Below, piece after piece: positions 34,109-41,864 of a stretch of 64,000 nt of DNA. This DNA is from VRUE01 sp963699225 (lineage in GTDB: Bacteria > Actinomycetota > Thermoleophilia > Solirubrobacterales > 70-9). The stretch is taken from contig OY969423.1 in assembly GCA_963699225.1 (NCBI GenBank), positions 930,001-994,000 of the forward strand, read 5' to 3'. Under the pieces are notes generated by a model that was given only the letters and a program-made list of their open reading frames with translations, was not told the DNA's origin and searched no databases. The stretch's first letter is position 1; each line of letters opens with the position of its first letter. The translations under genes were made by a program, and so were the position numbers.

Positions 34109-34547
34109 GGAGCGCCTGACCGAGCTCGGTCAGGCCTTCCGCCGCGCCTATCGCAGCCTGCGCCGGCTGCGCGGCCGCGACACCCACCTGCTCGGCGGCG
34201 AGATCAGCCACGCCCAGTTCGAGCTGCTGGCCGAGCTGCGCGAGCGCGGCCCCCTCCCCGCCGGCGAGCTGGCCCACGTCGCCGGCCTCAGCGCGGCGAC
34301 TGTCTCGCAGATGCTCGACCACCTGGCCACCGACGGCCACGTCAAACGGGTGCGCTCGGAGACCGACCGGCGGGTCGTCCTGATCGAGCTGACCACCCAG
34401 GGCCGGCGCCGGGTGGAGGCGACCAAGGCGCTCTGGCGGGAACGCTGGGAGGAAGCGCTAGAGGGAGTCGACGCTGAGGAACTGCGAATCGCCAGCGGCG
34501 TTCTGCAGCGGATCGGCGCCGTCTTCGAGGAGCCTGCAGGCGACTAG
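34101..34547 (+). CDS. MarR family regulator
   Basis: A 148-residue winged-helix protein starting at GTG 34101 (VREERLTELGQAFRRAYRSL), overlapping the MFS stop by 8 bp, so it is translationally coupled. The MarR core is clear: ISHAQFELLAELRERGPLPAGELAHVAGLSAATVSQMLDHLATDGHVKRVRSETDRRVVLIELT. The wing carries DRR. It is the natural repressor candidate for the efflux operon through the AGGT-ACCT repeat at 32618-32630, relieved by a transported drug; this is inference from family and position. Confidence 0.9.
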   Translation: MREERLTELGQAFRRAYRSLRRLRGRDTHLLGGEISHAQFELLAELRERGPLPAGELAHVAGLSAATVSQMLDHLATDGHVKRVRSETDRRVVLIELTTQGRRRVEATKALWRERWEEALEGVDAEELRIASGVLQRIGAVFEEPAGD

Positions 34548-34596
34548 CGGGAAGCGCGGGACGACAGCCCGGGTCGCAACCAGGAAGGATGGGCGG

Positions 34597-34860
34597 ATGC
34601 CTAACCCCCATCGCGCCAAAAAACGTAAAGAGCCCGAAGACCACGGCTGGGTGATCTCGTTCGGCTGTAAAACCGCCGGCAAGCTGATGCGGCTCAAGGT
34701 CGACACCGACCCGGCCAGCGACACCCGGCCGATCGAGGTCCCCTGCCCCTGCGGCGAGACCCACCGCGTGATCGTTTCGCCCTACCGGCGCCGGCGCTCC
34801 GCCGACGAGCCCTTCGACCTCGAGGTCGTCTCGCTCGACGAGCTGCGCTCGGCGCCCTAG
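34597..34860 (+). CDS. Small hypothetical protein with CPCG motif
   Basis: An 87-residue soluble protein beginning MPNPHRAKKRKEPEDHGWVISFGCK, with AGGAAGGATGG upstream. The centre holds IEVPCPCGETHRVIVSPYRRRRS. One Cys in FGCK plus the CPCG pair and a His suggest a small zinc-binding fold. The basic N-terminus may bind nucleic acid. No family is recognised. It follows the MarR gene by 49 bp on the same strand and converges on the SGNH hydrolase gene, 10 bp away. Confidence 0.6.
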   Translation: MPNPHRAKKRKEPEDHGWVISFGCKTAGKLMRLKVDTDPASDTRPIEVPCPCGETHRVIVSPYRRRRSADEPFDLEVVSLDELRSAP

Positions 34861-34870
34861 ACCCCGCCGG

Positions 34871-35743
34871 TCAGCCGAGGCCGAGCACCGCCATCGTCCG
34901 CGCCGCCATTTCCGACTCGCCGAGCGCGTTGGGGTGCACGATCACGGGATTGGTCCCCTGTAGGACTGGCTCGACCCAGCGCACGCCCAGCGGCTGGCAG
35001 GCATCGTGGCCGTTGGAGGCAGAGCTGAGGTCGATGTAGGTCGCGCCTGTCGCCGCGGCGGCGCGACGGACGGCGTCGTTCAGCGTCGCCTGGATGCCCC
35101 GCACGTAGGGGACGTCTCCTTGGGCGATCGGCATCTTGGTGAAGCAGCCGCCACTGGCCGGCATGATCCAGGGGTAGCCGAGGATCGCCGCCCTCGCCGC
35201 CGGCGCCTTCGCCCTCACCGCGGTGAGCGTTTTGACCAGCGAGGGGTAGGTCACGGAGTTGATCGTGTCTTCGAAAGAGGAGCCGTAGCGGTCCTTGCAG
35301 GGGCTGCCCTGACCGAGGGTGGAGAGGCCCGCCGTGCCGCAGGCGAGGATCGTGTCGATGAAGACGCCGCTGTCGTTGCCGCCGATCGTCATCGTGACCA
35401 GCTGCGTGTCCTGTTTCAGCGCGTTCAGCTGTGGCGCCACGCCGGGGTACTGCGATTCGAAGAAGTGGCTCGTTTCCGCTGCCCCACAGGTGACGTCCTT
35501 CAGCTGCGCGCCGGTGTCGGCGGCGATCACGTGTGGATAGTTACGGACCGATCGCAGGCACTCGGGCGGCGCGAAGAGATCGAGGGGCAGGACGCCGGAG
35601 GCGGCGCTGTAGGAGTCGCCGAGCGCGACGTAGCGAAGCGGCGAGGCGCCTGCCTGCGCCAGTGGCGCGGCCAGCGCGATCAGGAGAATCGCGCCTAGGA
35701 CTGAGGCAAGCAAACGGCTGATGCGGGCTGGACGACGTCGCAT
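34871..35743 (-). CDS. Secreted SGNH/GDSL hydrolase
   Basis: A 290-residue exported esterase/lipase. Two ATGs (35749, 35743) compete; GAGGAGAG abuts the first and is correctly spaced for the second, which gives MRRRPARISRLLASVLG. The signal peptide ends near PLAQAGA. Block I is YVALGDSYSAASG (Ser nucleophile, about 44), block III is MTIGGNDSG (oxyanion Asn), and block V is NPVIVHPNALGE with the catalytic His. Cys pairs (PECLRS, DVTCGA, ILACGT, PCKDR, GGCFT, HDACQ) resemble actinobacterial secreted lipases. The reading frame continues open upstream but is not coding there. Confidence 0.9.
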   Translation of the reverse strand: MRRRPARISRLLASVLGAILLIALAAPLAQAGASPLRYVALGDSYSAASGVLPLDLFAPPECLRSVRNYPHVIAADTGAQLKDVTCGAAETSHFFESQYPGVAPQLNALKQDTQLVTMTIGGNDSGVFIDTILACGTAGLSTLGQGSPCKDRYGSSFEDTINSVTYPSLVKTLTAVRAKAPAARAAILGYPWIMPASGGCFTKMPIAQGDVPYVRGIQATLNDAVRRAAAATGATYIDLSSASNGHDACQPLGVRWVEPVLQGTNPVIVHPNALGESEMAARTMAVLGLG

Positions 35744-35850
35744 GATCATCTCTCCTCTGCTCGAAGGCTCTTGAGCAGAAACCTGCCCAGATCGAACGAG
35801 GTCGAAACATGCGCACCCCGCCAATGGGGCGCGTACGAGCCGGCGCCGGC

Positions 35851-36594
35851 TCAGTTCTTCCGTTTGGCCATGCGCTCGAGCTGCTTGCCGAACGCCCTCT
35901 CGACTTCGTCGGACATCGTCATCCGGTAGACGGCGACCAGCGCCTGCATCGAGAGCGGGCGCAGCTGATCGAGCGCGGCGCGGACCTCGGGCCAGCGCTC
36001 CTCCGGGTAGCCCTCTTCTTCGAAGGGCTTCCAGATGTCGTCGAGGAAGAGCTTGACGAACTCGTGGGACACGGACCGGCAGCGGCTCTGCACCTTGGCG
36101 ATTACGACCAGGGCGTGATCGAGCGGTACACCCGTGGCAACGACGCCCTCGGCGGCGTCCAGCAGCGAGGGGAACGGCGCCTCGAAGCGGTCGTCGTCGA
36201 TCGGGACGAGCGCGCCGGCATCGAGCGCTCGCTTCAGCGCGTCGTCGATCTCCGTGCCGAAGCGATCGGCCAGCTCCTGGCGGGTGAACGTCTCGGGCTG
36301 CTCGCCGTCGAACTCGTCGAGCGCCCGCTTGAAGGAGAGGAACTGCTCGGCCGGCCCCAGGTTCTGACTGAGCAGCCGCTCGATCCCCTTGAGGTTGAAG
36401 CCGTCGGTCTGCAGCTCCTGGATCATCCGCAGCCGATCGAGGTGCTCGGGCCCGTAGTAGCCGACCCGATCGCGCACCTCGGGAGCGGGCAGCAAGCCCC
36501 GCGCCCGGTGCGAGCGGATGTTGCGGACGGTCATCCCCGTCTCCGCGGCGAGCTCTTCGATCGTCAGATCGTTCTCGGTCTTGGCGGCCGCCAT
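35851..36594 (-). CDS. MerR-family regulator divergent from the second desaturase operon
   Basis: A 247-residue regulator starting MAAAKTENDLTIEELAAETGMTVRNIRSHRARGLLPAPEVRDRVGYYGPEHLDRL (ATG 36594; a longer start at 36612 is less likely). The HTH and wing fit the MerR family, in a variant with a long C-terminal effector domain of ~150 helical residues and no metal-binding Cys cluster. LPAPEVRDRVGYYGPEH is the usual wing. It is divergent from the ferredoxin reductase at 36707 across a 112-bp spacer holding GACGT repeats and a promoter. It is therefore the probable regulator of desaturase copy 2, perhaps sensing a fatty acyl ligand or membrane state. Confidence 0.87.
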   Translation of the reverse strand: MAAAKTENDLTIEELAAETGMTVRNIRSHRARGLLPAPEVRDRVGYYGPEHLDRLRMIQELQTDGFNLKGIERLLSQNLGPAEQFLSFKRALDEFDGEQPETFTRQELADRFGTEIDDALKRALDAGALVPIDDDRFEAPFPSLLDAAEGVVATGVPLDHALVVIAKVQSRCRSVSHEFVKLFLDDIWKPFEEEGYPEERWPEVRAALDQLRPLSMQALVAVYRMTMSDEVERAFGKQLERMAKRKN

Positions 36595-36630
36595 CTGTGT
36601 GAAACCTATCACTGAAAGACGGCGCGCTAG

Positions 36631-36658
36631 TTGACGTGACGTCAGTTGGTGTTACGTT
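36631..36658 (+). promoter_or_regulatory. Putative MerR-controlled promoter of desaturase operon 2
   Basis: TTGACG (36631-36636), 16-bp spacer, TACGTT (36653-36658). The spacer contains the palindrome TGACGTCA (36637-36644) and tandem GACGTGACGT. A third ACGTCAG lies at 36684. The layout, with a repeat between -35 and -10 and a divergent MerR gene, fits MerR control; binding is inferred. Confidence 0.5.
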
Positions 36659-36706
36659 GTCTCTCGTCACGGGTATTGCTGTCAAACGTCAGCGAAGAGG
36701 AGGAGA

Positions 36707-37816
36707 ATGAGCCCCGCAACCACAGCAACAGCGCCGTCTCGCCGTCGGGGAATTCCCGCCCGGCGCCTACTCGACGCGATCGCCGGACCGCACGGACTCG
36801 ATCGCTACCTCGAGCAGATCAACCCAACCTTCGTCATCGGCGAGTGCAGGGCCGAGGTGGTCGGGGTCGAGCACGGCAGTGCGGACAGCGTCACCCTGAG
36901 CTTGCGCCCCAACCGCGCCTGGGGCGGCCTCCGCGCCGGCCAGTTCGTACAGGTCGCGGTCGAGATCGACGGCGTGCGCCACAGGCGCTGCTACTCCCCG
37001 GCCTCGCCGGAGGGCTGCGGGCGCGAACTGGAGATCACGGTCAAGCGCCACCCCGGCGGCCTGGTCTCGAACTTCCTCGTGGACCGCGCTCAGCCCGGCA
37101 TAGTGCTCGGCCTCTCGCAGGCCGATGGTGACTTTCACCTTCCAGACTCACGCCCGGACTCGACCCTGCTGATCGGCGGCGGCAGCGGCATCACTCCCTT
37201 GATGGCGATCCTGCGCACCCTCTGCGCGGAGGAGCACCCTGGACAAATCGCCTTGATCCAGTACGCGCCAGATCCCGACCGCGCGATCTATCGCCAGGAG
37301 CTCGACCGCCTGGCAGCCGAGAACCCGAACTTCACGCTGAGCCGGTCCTACACGCGAGCACCCGGCGCCGGTGAGCTCGATGGCCACTTCAGCCCGACCC
37401 ACCTTCCCCAGGCCGACCCCAGCTTCGCTACGGCGGAGACCTTCGCCTGCGGTCCGCCTGCCCTGCTCGACGCGGTGCGCGGCACCTGGGCCAACGGCCT
37501 CGAGCAGCGGCTGCACGTCGAGAGCTTCCTCCCCCCCAGCCTGCTTCCCGTCGGCGAGCCCGGAACGGGCTCGATCCGCTTCGCCGGCTCCGACCTCGAG
37601 GTTGAGAACAGCGGTGCCTCGATCCTCGAGCAGGCCGAGCAGGCCGGTGTCCCGGCGCAATCGGGCTGCCGCATGGGGATCTGCCACACCTGCACCTGCC
37701 GCAAGCTGAGCGGCACCGTCAAGAACCTGCTTACGGATGAGGTCTCCGCCGCGCCCGACGAGGAGATCCAGCTCTGCATCTCGGCCCCGCTCAGCGACCT
37801 CGTAATCGACCTTTGA
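36707..37816 (+). CDS. Ferredoxin reductase (FAD/NAD(P)H + 2Fe-2S) for acyl desaturase, copy 2
   Basis: A 369-residue paralogue of the protein at 528-1625, with ATG 36707 and GAAGAGGAGGAG upstream. FAD domain motif RRCYSPAS (near 89-96), nucleotide domain GGGSGITPLM, and C-terminal 2Fe-2S ferredoxin with CRMGICHTCTC plus Cys in QLCISAP. The FAD-binding motif has CYSPAS where copy 1 has AYSLTS, a real active-site difference. Electrons should flow from NAD(P)H to the desaturase encoded 25 bp downstream. Unlike copy 1, this operon has a divergent MerR regulator, so it is likely inducible. Confidence 0.9.
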   Translation: MSPATTATAPSRRRGIPARRLLDAIAGPHGLDRYLEQINPTFVIGECRAEVVGVEHGSADSVTLSLRPNRAWGGLRAGQFVQVAVEIDGVRHRRCYSPASPEGCGRELEITVKRHPGGLVSNFLVDRAQPGIVLGLSQADGDFHLPDSRPDSTLLIGGGSGITPLMAILRTLCAEEHPGQIALIQYAPDPDRAIYRQELDRLAAENPNFTLSRSYTRAPGAGELDGHFSPTHLPQADPSFATAETFACGPPALLDAVRGTWANGLEQRLHVESFLPPSLLPVGEPGTGSIRFAGSDLEVENSGASILEQAEQAGVPAQSGCRMGICHTCTCRKLSGTVKNLLTDEVSAAPDEEIQLCISAPLSDLVIDL

Positions 37817-37841
37817 ACCGACTTCAACGAAAGGCTGCTCA

Positions 37842-38984
37842 ATGAGCGCAACAACCGAAAGCCAGATTCCCCTCACCCCGGAGCAGATCGAGAGCTTCGG
37901 CGAGGAGCTCGACGCGATCCGCCAGCGCGTGCTCGCCGATCGCGGCGAGCACGACGCCAACTACATCCGCAAGGTGATCCGCGCCCAGCGGGGGCTCGAG
38001 GTCGCCGGCCGCGGCCTGCTCTGGGCGGGTGTCTTTCCGCCGGCCTGGATCGCCGGCACGACCGCCCTCTCGCTCTCCAAGATCCTCGACAACATGGAGA
38101 TCGGCCACAACGTGATGCACGGCCAGTACGACTGGATGAACGACCCGGCGCTCTCCGGCAAGCAGTTCGAGTGGGACAACGCCTGCCCGGCCGACCAGTG
38201 GCGCCATTCCCACAACTACATGCACCACACCCACACCAACATCGTCGGCAAGGACCGCGACATCGGCTACGGCGTGCTGCGCATGTCGGAGGAGCAGAGC
38301 TGGCGTCCCTACTACTTGGGCAATCCCGTCTACGCGACCCTGCTGGCGCTGTTCTTCCAGTACGGGGTGGCCCTGCACGACCTCGAAGTCGAGCGCCTGA
38401 CCACGGGCGAGGCGAAGCTCGCCGACAAGCGCAAGCTGATCAGTGGGATCTGGAAGAAGGTCCGTCGCCAGACCCTGAAGGACTACGTGGTCTTCCCGGC
38501 GCTGTCCGGTCCGTTCTTCCTCTTTCCCCTGGCCGGCAACGCGACCGCCAACCTGGTCCGCAACGTCTGGTCGTTCACGATCATCTTCTGCGGGCACTTC
38601 CCGGAAGGTACCCACGAGTTCACCGAGGAGGAGACCGAGAACGAGAGCCGCGGCCAGTGGTACTACCGCCAGCTGCTCGGCTCGGCGAACCTGAGCGGCA
38701 GCCGGCCCTTCCACATCCTCGCCGGCAACCTCAGCTTCCAGATCGAGCACCACCTCTTCCCTGACCTGCCGGCCAACCGCTACGCGGAAATCTCAACCGA
38801 GGTGCGCGAGATCTGCGAGCGCTACGGCATCCCCTACAACGTCGGCCCGCTGGGCAAGCAGTTCGGCAGCGTGGTCAAGAAGATCTGCCGCCTCGCGCTT
38901 CCTGACCGCAAGAGCCGCGTGGACGACCAGTTGCCGGTTGCGGAGCTCGGTAGCGAGAAGGAGCGGGTGCCGGTCGCTGTCTGA
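37842..38984 (+). CDS. Membrane acyl (fatty-acid) desaturase, copy 2
   Basis: A 380-residue di-iron membrane desaturase with His boxes HNVMH (89-93), HSHNYMHH (122-129) and IEHHLFPDLP near 302. It lacks the ~40-residue Ala/Gly/Arg insertion of copy 1 and has the compact VFPALSGPFFLFPLAGNATANLVRNVWSF instead. ATG 37842 has AAAGG upstream. It should introduce a double bond into membrane fatty acids using the co-encoded reductase. A divergent MerR regulator suggests control by lipid or temperature signals, by inference. A short CCCGC/GCGGG hairpin at 38992-39005 may end the transcript. Confidence 0.92.
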   Translation: MSATTESQIPLTPEQIESFGEELDAIRQRVLADRGEHDANYIRKVIRAQRGLEVAGRGLLWAGVFPPAWIAGTTALSLSKILDNMEIGHNVMHGQYDWMNDPALSGKQFEWDNACPADQWRHSHNYMHHTHTNIVGKDRDIGYGVLRMSEEQSWRPYYLGNPVYATLLALFFQYGVALHDLEVERLTTGEAKLADKRKLISGIWKKVRRQTLKDYVVFPALSGPFFLFPLAGNATANLVRNVWSFTIIFCGHFPEGTHEFTEEETENESRGQWYYRQLLGSANLSGSRPFHILAGNLSFQIEHHLFPDLPANRYAEISTEVREICERYGIPYNVGPLGKQFGSVVKKICRLALPDRKSRVDDQLPVAELGSEKERVPVAV

Positions 38985-39005
38985 ATTCCAGCCCGCAGTC
39001 GCGGG

Positions 39006-39398
39006 TCAGCCAGCCGCGAGGGCGGCCATCGCCACCTGAAGCTGGGCGAAGTCGAAATAGGTGTCCTTCGTCTTCACCAGGTCGCCCTCGAGAGCGATCA
39101 CGTCGACGCAGTCGACACTCAGGTCGGCATTCACCATCGTCCATTCCATCACCCAATGGTCGGAGCCGAAGAGGGCTCGAATCGGCTTGGAGGCGAACTG
39201 CGGGAATTGCGCGAAGGTCTCTGCAGCGGCCGTTCGCATCGCCTCGCGCCCCTCCGCCGCCGTGCCGGCACCGTGGGTGCAAAAGCGTGTGTCCTCAGTG
39301 TGCATCGCCGCAATCGCGTCTGGATCATGGCCGTTCCAAGCCTCCGAATAACGCTGCTGAATCGCCCTCACGTCGACCTCGGTCGCCGTCTCGCTCAT
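39006..39398 (-). CDS. SnoaL-like/NTF2-fold protein
   Basis: A 130-residue NTF2-fold protein with VRAIQQRYSEAWNGHDPDAIAAMHTEDTRFCTHG, the standard SnoaL_2 opening with an Asp/His pair, followed by AEGREAMRTAAAETFAQFP and VDVIALEGDLVKTKDTYFDF. It probably binds or transforms a small hydrophobic molecule. It is convergent with desaturase copy 2 (22 bp) and divergent from the cupin gene at 39469. No catalytic claim is made beyond the fold. Confidence 0.83.
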   Translation of the reverse strand: MSETATEVDVRAIQQRYSEAWNGHDPDAIAAMHTEDTRFCTHGAGTAAEGREAMRTAAAETFAQFPQFASKPIRALFGSDHWVMEWTMVNADLSVDCVDVIALEGDLVKTKDTYFDFAQLQVAMAALAAG

Positions 39399-39468
39399 TG
39401 GGTCAGCCTTTCATTGGGTCCATGCAGCTTCTCACAGCAAGTTGCAGATGCGACTAAAGTCGCCGGCG

Positions 39469-39996
39469 ATGGCTCAGACAGGAGATCGCTTCGAGATGCC
39501 GGACGGAAGCGTCTACGCGGTGACCGCGGCGGCGGCCGATAGCGGCGGCGAGTTCGTCGGCATGGATTTCACCCTGCCCCCCGGTTCGATCGCCCCTCCC
39601 CCGCACGTGCATCCGACTCCCGAGGAGTCCTTCGAGGTGATCGAGGGGACGTTGGACCTGATGGTCGACGGCGAGTGGCGCACGTTGACCGTCGGCGAGT
39701 CGGCGTCGGTCTCGGCGCAAACGCTGCACACCTTCAAGAATCGGAGCGGAGGAACCGTCCGCGTTCGCAACGTCCACCGCCCCGCAGTGCGCTTCGAGGA
39801 CTACATCGAACAGATCTACCGGCTGATGAAGGCACGCGGGGTCAAGGGAGTCAAAGATCCTCGAGTGCCCGTCTACCTCTCGATGCTGATGCTGGAGTAT
39901 CCCGAGACGATCCGCCCGGGCCGTGCACGGGAGCGGATCGGCATGAACGCCTTGGCGGGCCTGGGACGGCTTTTCCGGCTGCGGACCACGCCCTAG
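39469..39996 (+). CDS. Cupin-domain protein
   Basis: A 175-residue protein starting MAQTGDRFEMPDGSVYAV (ATG 39469). It has cupin motif 1 in PPPHVHPTPEESFEVIEGTLDLMVDGEW (two His and Glu as metal ligands) and motif 2 in VSAQTLHTFKNRSGG. The C-terminal ~65 residues (YIEQIYRLMKARGVKG and on) are helical and extend beyond a minimal cupin. Metal-dependent enzyme or ligand sensor cannot be distinguished. It is followed after 19 bp by the SDR-type gene on the same strand, and the two may form a small operon. Confidence 0.8.
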   Translation: MAQTGDRFEMPDGSVYAVTAAAADSGGEFVGMDFTLPPGSIAPPPHVHPTPEESFEVIEGTLDLMVDGEWRTLTVGESASVSAQTLHTFKNRSGGTVRVRNVHRPAVRFEDYIEQIYRLMKARGVKGVKDPRVPVYLSMLMLEYPETIRPGRARERIGMNALAGLGRLFRLRTTP

Positions 39997-40015
39997 GCTG
40001 ACGAGGAATAGGCTC

Positions 40016-41068
40016 GTGACGATGGCGGAGGAGCAAGAGACGGTTCTCGTCACCGGTGGCTCCGGCTTCCTCGGGGGCTGGTGCGTGGCCGAGCTCCTGC
40101 GCCGCGGCTACTCGGTCAGGACCACGGTGCGGGATCTCTCGCGAGAGCCGGAGGTCAGGACCAGAGTGAAGAACCTCTTGAGTGAGCCGCAGGAGAGTGC
40201 TTCTGTCGATTCGCCACCCGAGCTCTCCGTGCTCGTCGCGGACCTGCGCAGCGACACGGGTTGGGAGAAGGCGGTGGGCGGCTGTGACCACGTCCTGCAC
40301 GTCGCCTCGCCGTTCCCCTTGGTTCAGCCGAAGGATCCCGACGAGCTGATCGTGCCTGCGCGCGAGGGCACGCTGCGAGTGCTGCGCGCTGCCCTGGGAG
40401 CCGGGGCCTCGCGGATCGTCGTCACCTCCTCGGTTGCCGCCGTCGGTGGCAGTGCCGAGGCCTCGACGCGGCGCCTCGATGAGTCGGAGTGGACCGACCT
40501 AGACGATCCCACGCTCACGGCCTATGCGCGCTCCAAGACGATCGCCGAGCGCGCGGCCTGGGACTTGGTCGAGGAGATGGGCGAGACGAAGCGCCTGGCG
40601 GTCGTCAACCCCGGCGCCATCCTCGGGCCCGTATCGAGCACCGAGCGCTCTCCCTCGCTCGAAGTCGTGCAGCGGCTTCTTTCGGGGATGCCCGGCGCGC
40701 CGCGGATCGGGTTCAACCTCGTCGATGTCCGCGACGTCGCCGACCTGCAAGTTCGGGCAATGAGCGACCCCGATGCCGGCGGCAAGCGCCTGATTGCGGT
40801 CCGCTCCTTCGAGTGGATGGCGGACGTCGCCAGGGTCCTGCGCGACCAACTGGGATCAGACGCGCCGAAGGTGCCGAAGAGATCTGTTCCCGACCTTCTC
40901 GTTCGCGCGATGGGCCTTTTCGATCCCGGCGTTCGCTCGGTCGCCGGCCAGCTCGGCCGCAAGCAGGAGTACTCGAGCAAGCGGGCCGAAGAGCTGCTCG
41001 GATGGTCGCCGCGACCGATCGAGGAGACGATCGCCGAGTGCGCCCGCAGCATGCTTGACCAGGCTTAG
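40016..41068 (+). CDS. Extended SDR / NAD-dependent epimerase-dehydratase (dihydroflavonol-4-reductase-like)
   Basis: A 350-residue protein. GTG 40016 has GAGGAA upstream; ATG 40022 is the alternative. The Rossmann start is VLVTGGSGFLGGWCVAELLRRGYSVRTTVRD (8-38). VLHVASPFPL and VVTSSVAAVGG follow. The catalytic Tyr/Lys pair is in LTAYARSKTIAE (Y-x3-K). It is an NADP(H)-dependent reductase of an unknown carbonyl. The DFR/cinnamoyl-CoA reductase resemblance concerns fold and motif only. The C-terminus ends with helix EELLGWSPRPIEETIAECARSM, typical of the group. Confidence 0.88.
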   Translation: MTMAEEQETVLVTGGSGFLGGWCVAELLRRGYSVRTTVRDLSREPEVRTRVKNLLSEPQESASVDSPPELSVLVADLRSDTGWEKAVGGCDHVLHVASPFPLVQPKDPDELIVPAREGTLRVLRAALGAGASRIVVTSSVAAVGGSAEASTRRLDESEWTDLDDPTLTAYARSKTIAERAAWDLVEEMGETKRLAVVNPGAILGPVSSTERSPSLEVVQRLLSGMPGAPRIGFNLVDVRDVADLQVRAMSDPDAGGKRLIAVRSFEWMADVARVLRDQLGSDAPKVPKRSVPDLLVRAMGLFDPGVRSVAGQLGRKQEYSSKRAEELLGWSPRPIEETIAECARSMLDQA

Positions 41069-41082
41069 CTGACTCTCGGCTT

Positions 41083-41808
41083 CTACGCCGCTCGACGCGA
41101 CCGTACGAGCGCCGTCCCACCCGCCAAGAGGCCAAGCGCGCCGACGATCAGGGCGGCGATGTCGAGCCCCTTGCTGGGGCTGTCGCTCGATGACGAAGTT
41201 GAGTTCGAGCTCGAGGAAGGAGCCGCTTCTGCTCCCGGCACCTCGCCGGGGGTCGGACCGGCCTCGCCGCCGGCAATGTCTTGGAGGACACCGCCTTTTG
41301 TCGTGACGTTGACGGTCGGCGCCGGGAATTCGGCTTTCGGGGTGCCGATCCAGTGGACGACTTTCCCGTTGCCGTAGTACTCCAGCGTCTTGAACGCCAG
41401 CGACTTGCCGGCGATGCCTTCGGGCATGGCAATCGAGAGCGGGAACTGCATGAACCTGCCGTTGTCGAGGCGCCCGTCGACTGATTTGTTCCCGGTCCAG
41501 ATCACCTGCGAGACCTCTTCGGTGACCGGCCCGTCGTCTGTCTGGATCGGCTTGGCGAGCTTCTTGGTCACCACTTTGGCCGTCCAGTCGGGAACGTTTT
41601 GGATAGAGACGTCGGTGAACCCGGCCGGGAACAGGGTGGCGATCTTGTAGGCGTAGGTGTTTTCTTCCTCGCCCGGCACTCGGATGTTGAGCGTGGCAAA
41701 GGCACCTTCCGGCACCGTGTTGGGATGCACGCTGACGTGCGCCTGGGCCGCTGCGGGCAGCAGCAGGGCAACGGCAGTCACGCAGAAGAGCGCGGTTCGC
41801 TTCAGCAT
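41083..41808 (-). CDS. YcnI-type copper-binding membrane-anchored protein (DUF1775)
   Basis: A 241-residue exported protein starting at ATG 41808 behind GGAGGA. Signal peptide MLKRTALFCVTAVALLLPAAAQA, predicted cleavage just before His 24, giving mature HVSVHPNTVPEGAFATLNIRVP. YcnI proteins bind Cu(II) through this N-terminal His. The DUF1775 domain runs to ~175 (VIWTGNKSVDGRLDNGRFMQFPLSIAMPE). A Ser/Gly/Ala linker and a C-terminal helix LDIAALIVGALGLLAGGTALV with RSRRAA anchor it. It is the last gene of a copper cluster, 56 bp after the CopC-CopD fusion. Confidence 0.9.
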   Translation of the reverse strand: MLKRTALFCVTAVALLLPAAAQAHVSVHPNTVPEGAFATLNIRVPGEEENTYAYKIATLFPAGFTDVSIQNVPDWTAKVVTKKLAKPIQTDDGPVTEEVSQVIWTGNKSVDGRLDNGRFMQFPLSIAMPEGIAGKSLAFKTLEYYGNGKVVHWIGTPKAEFPAPTVNVTTKGGVLQDIAGGEAGPTPGEVPGAEAAPSSSSNSTSSSSDSPSKGLDIAALIVGALGLLAGGTALVRSRRAA

Positions 41809-41864
41809 TCGAAATCCTCCTAAAAGTGGTTCAGGTCGCTGTGGGTAAGGCGATGCGGAAAGGC

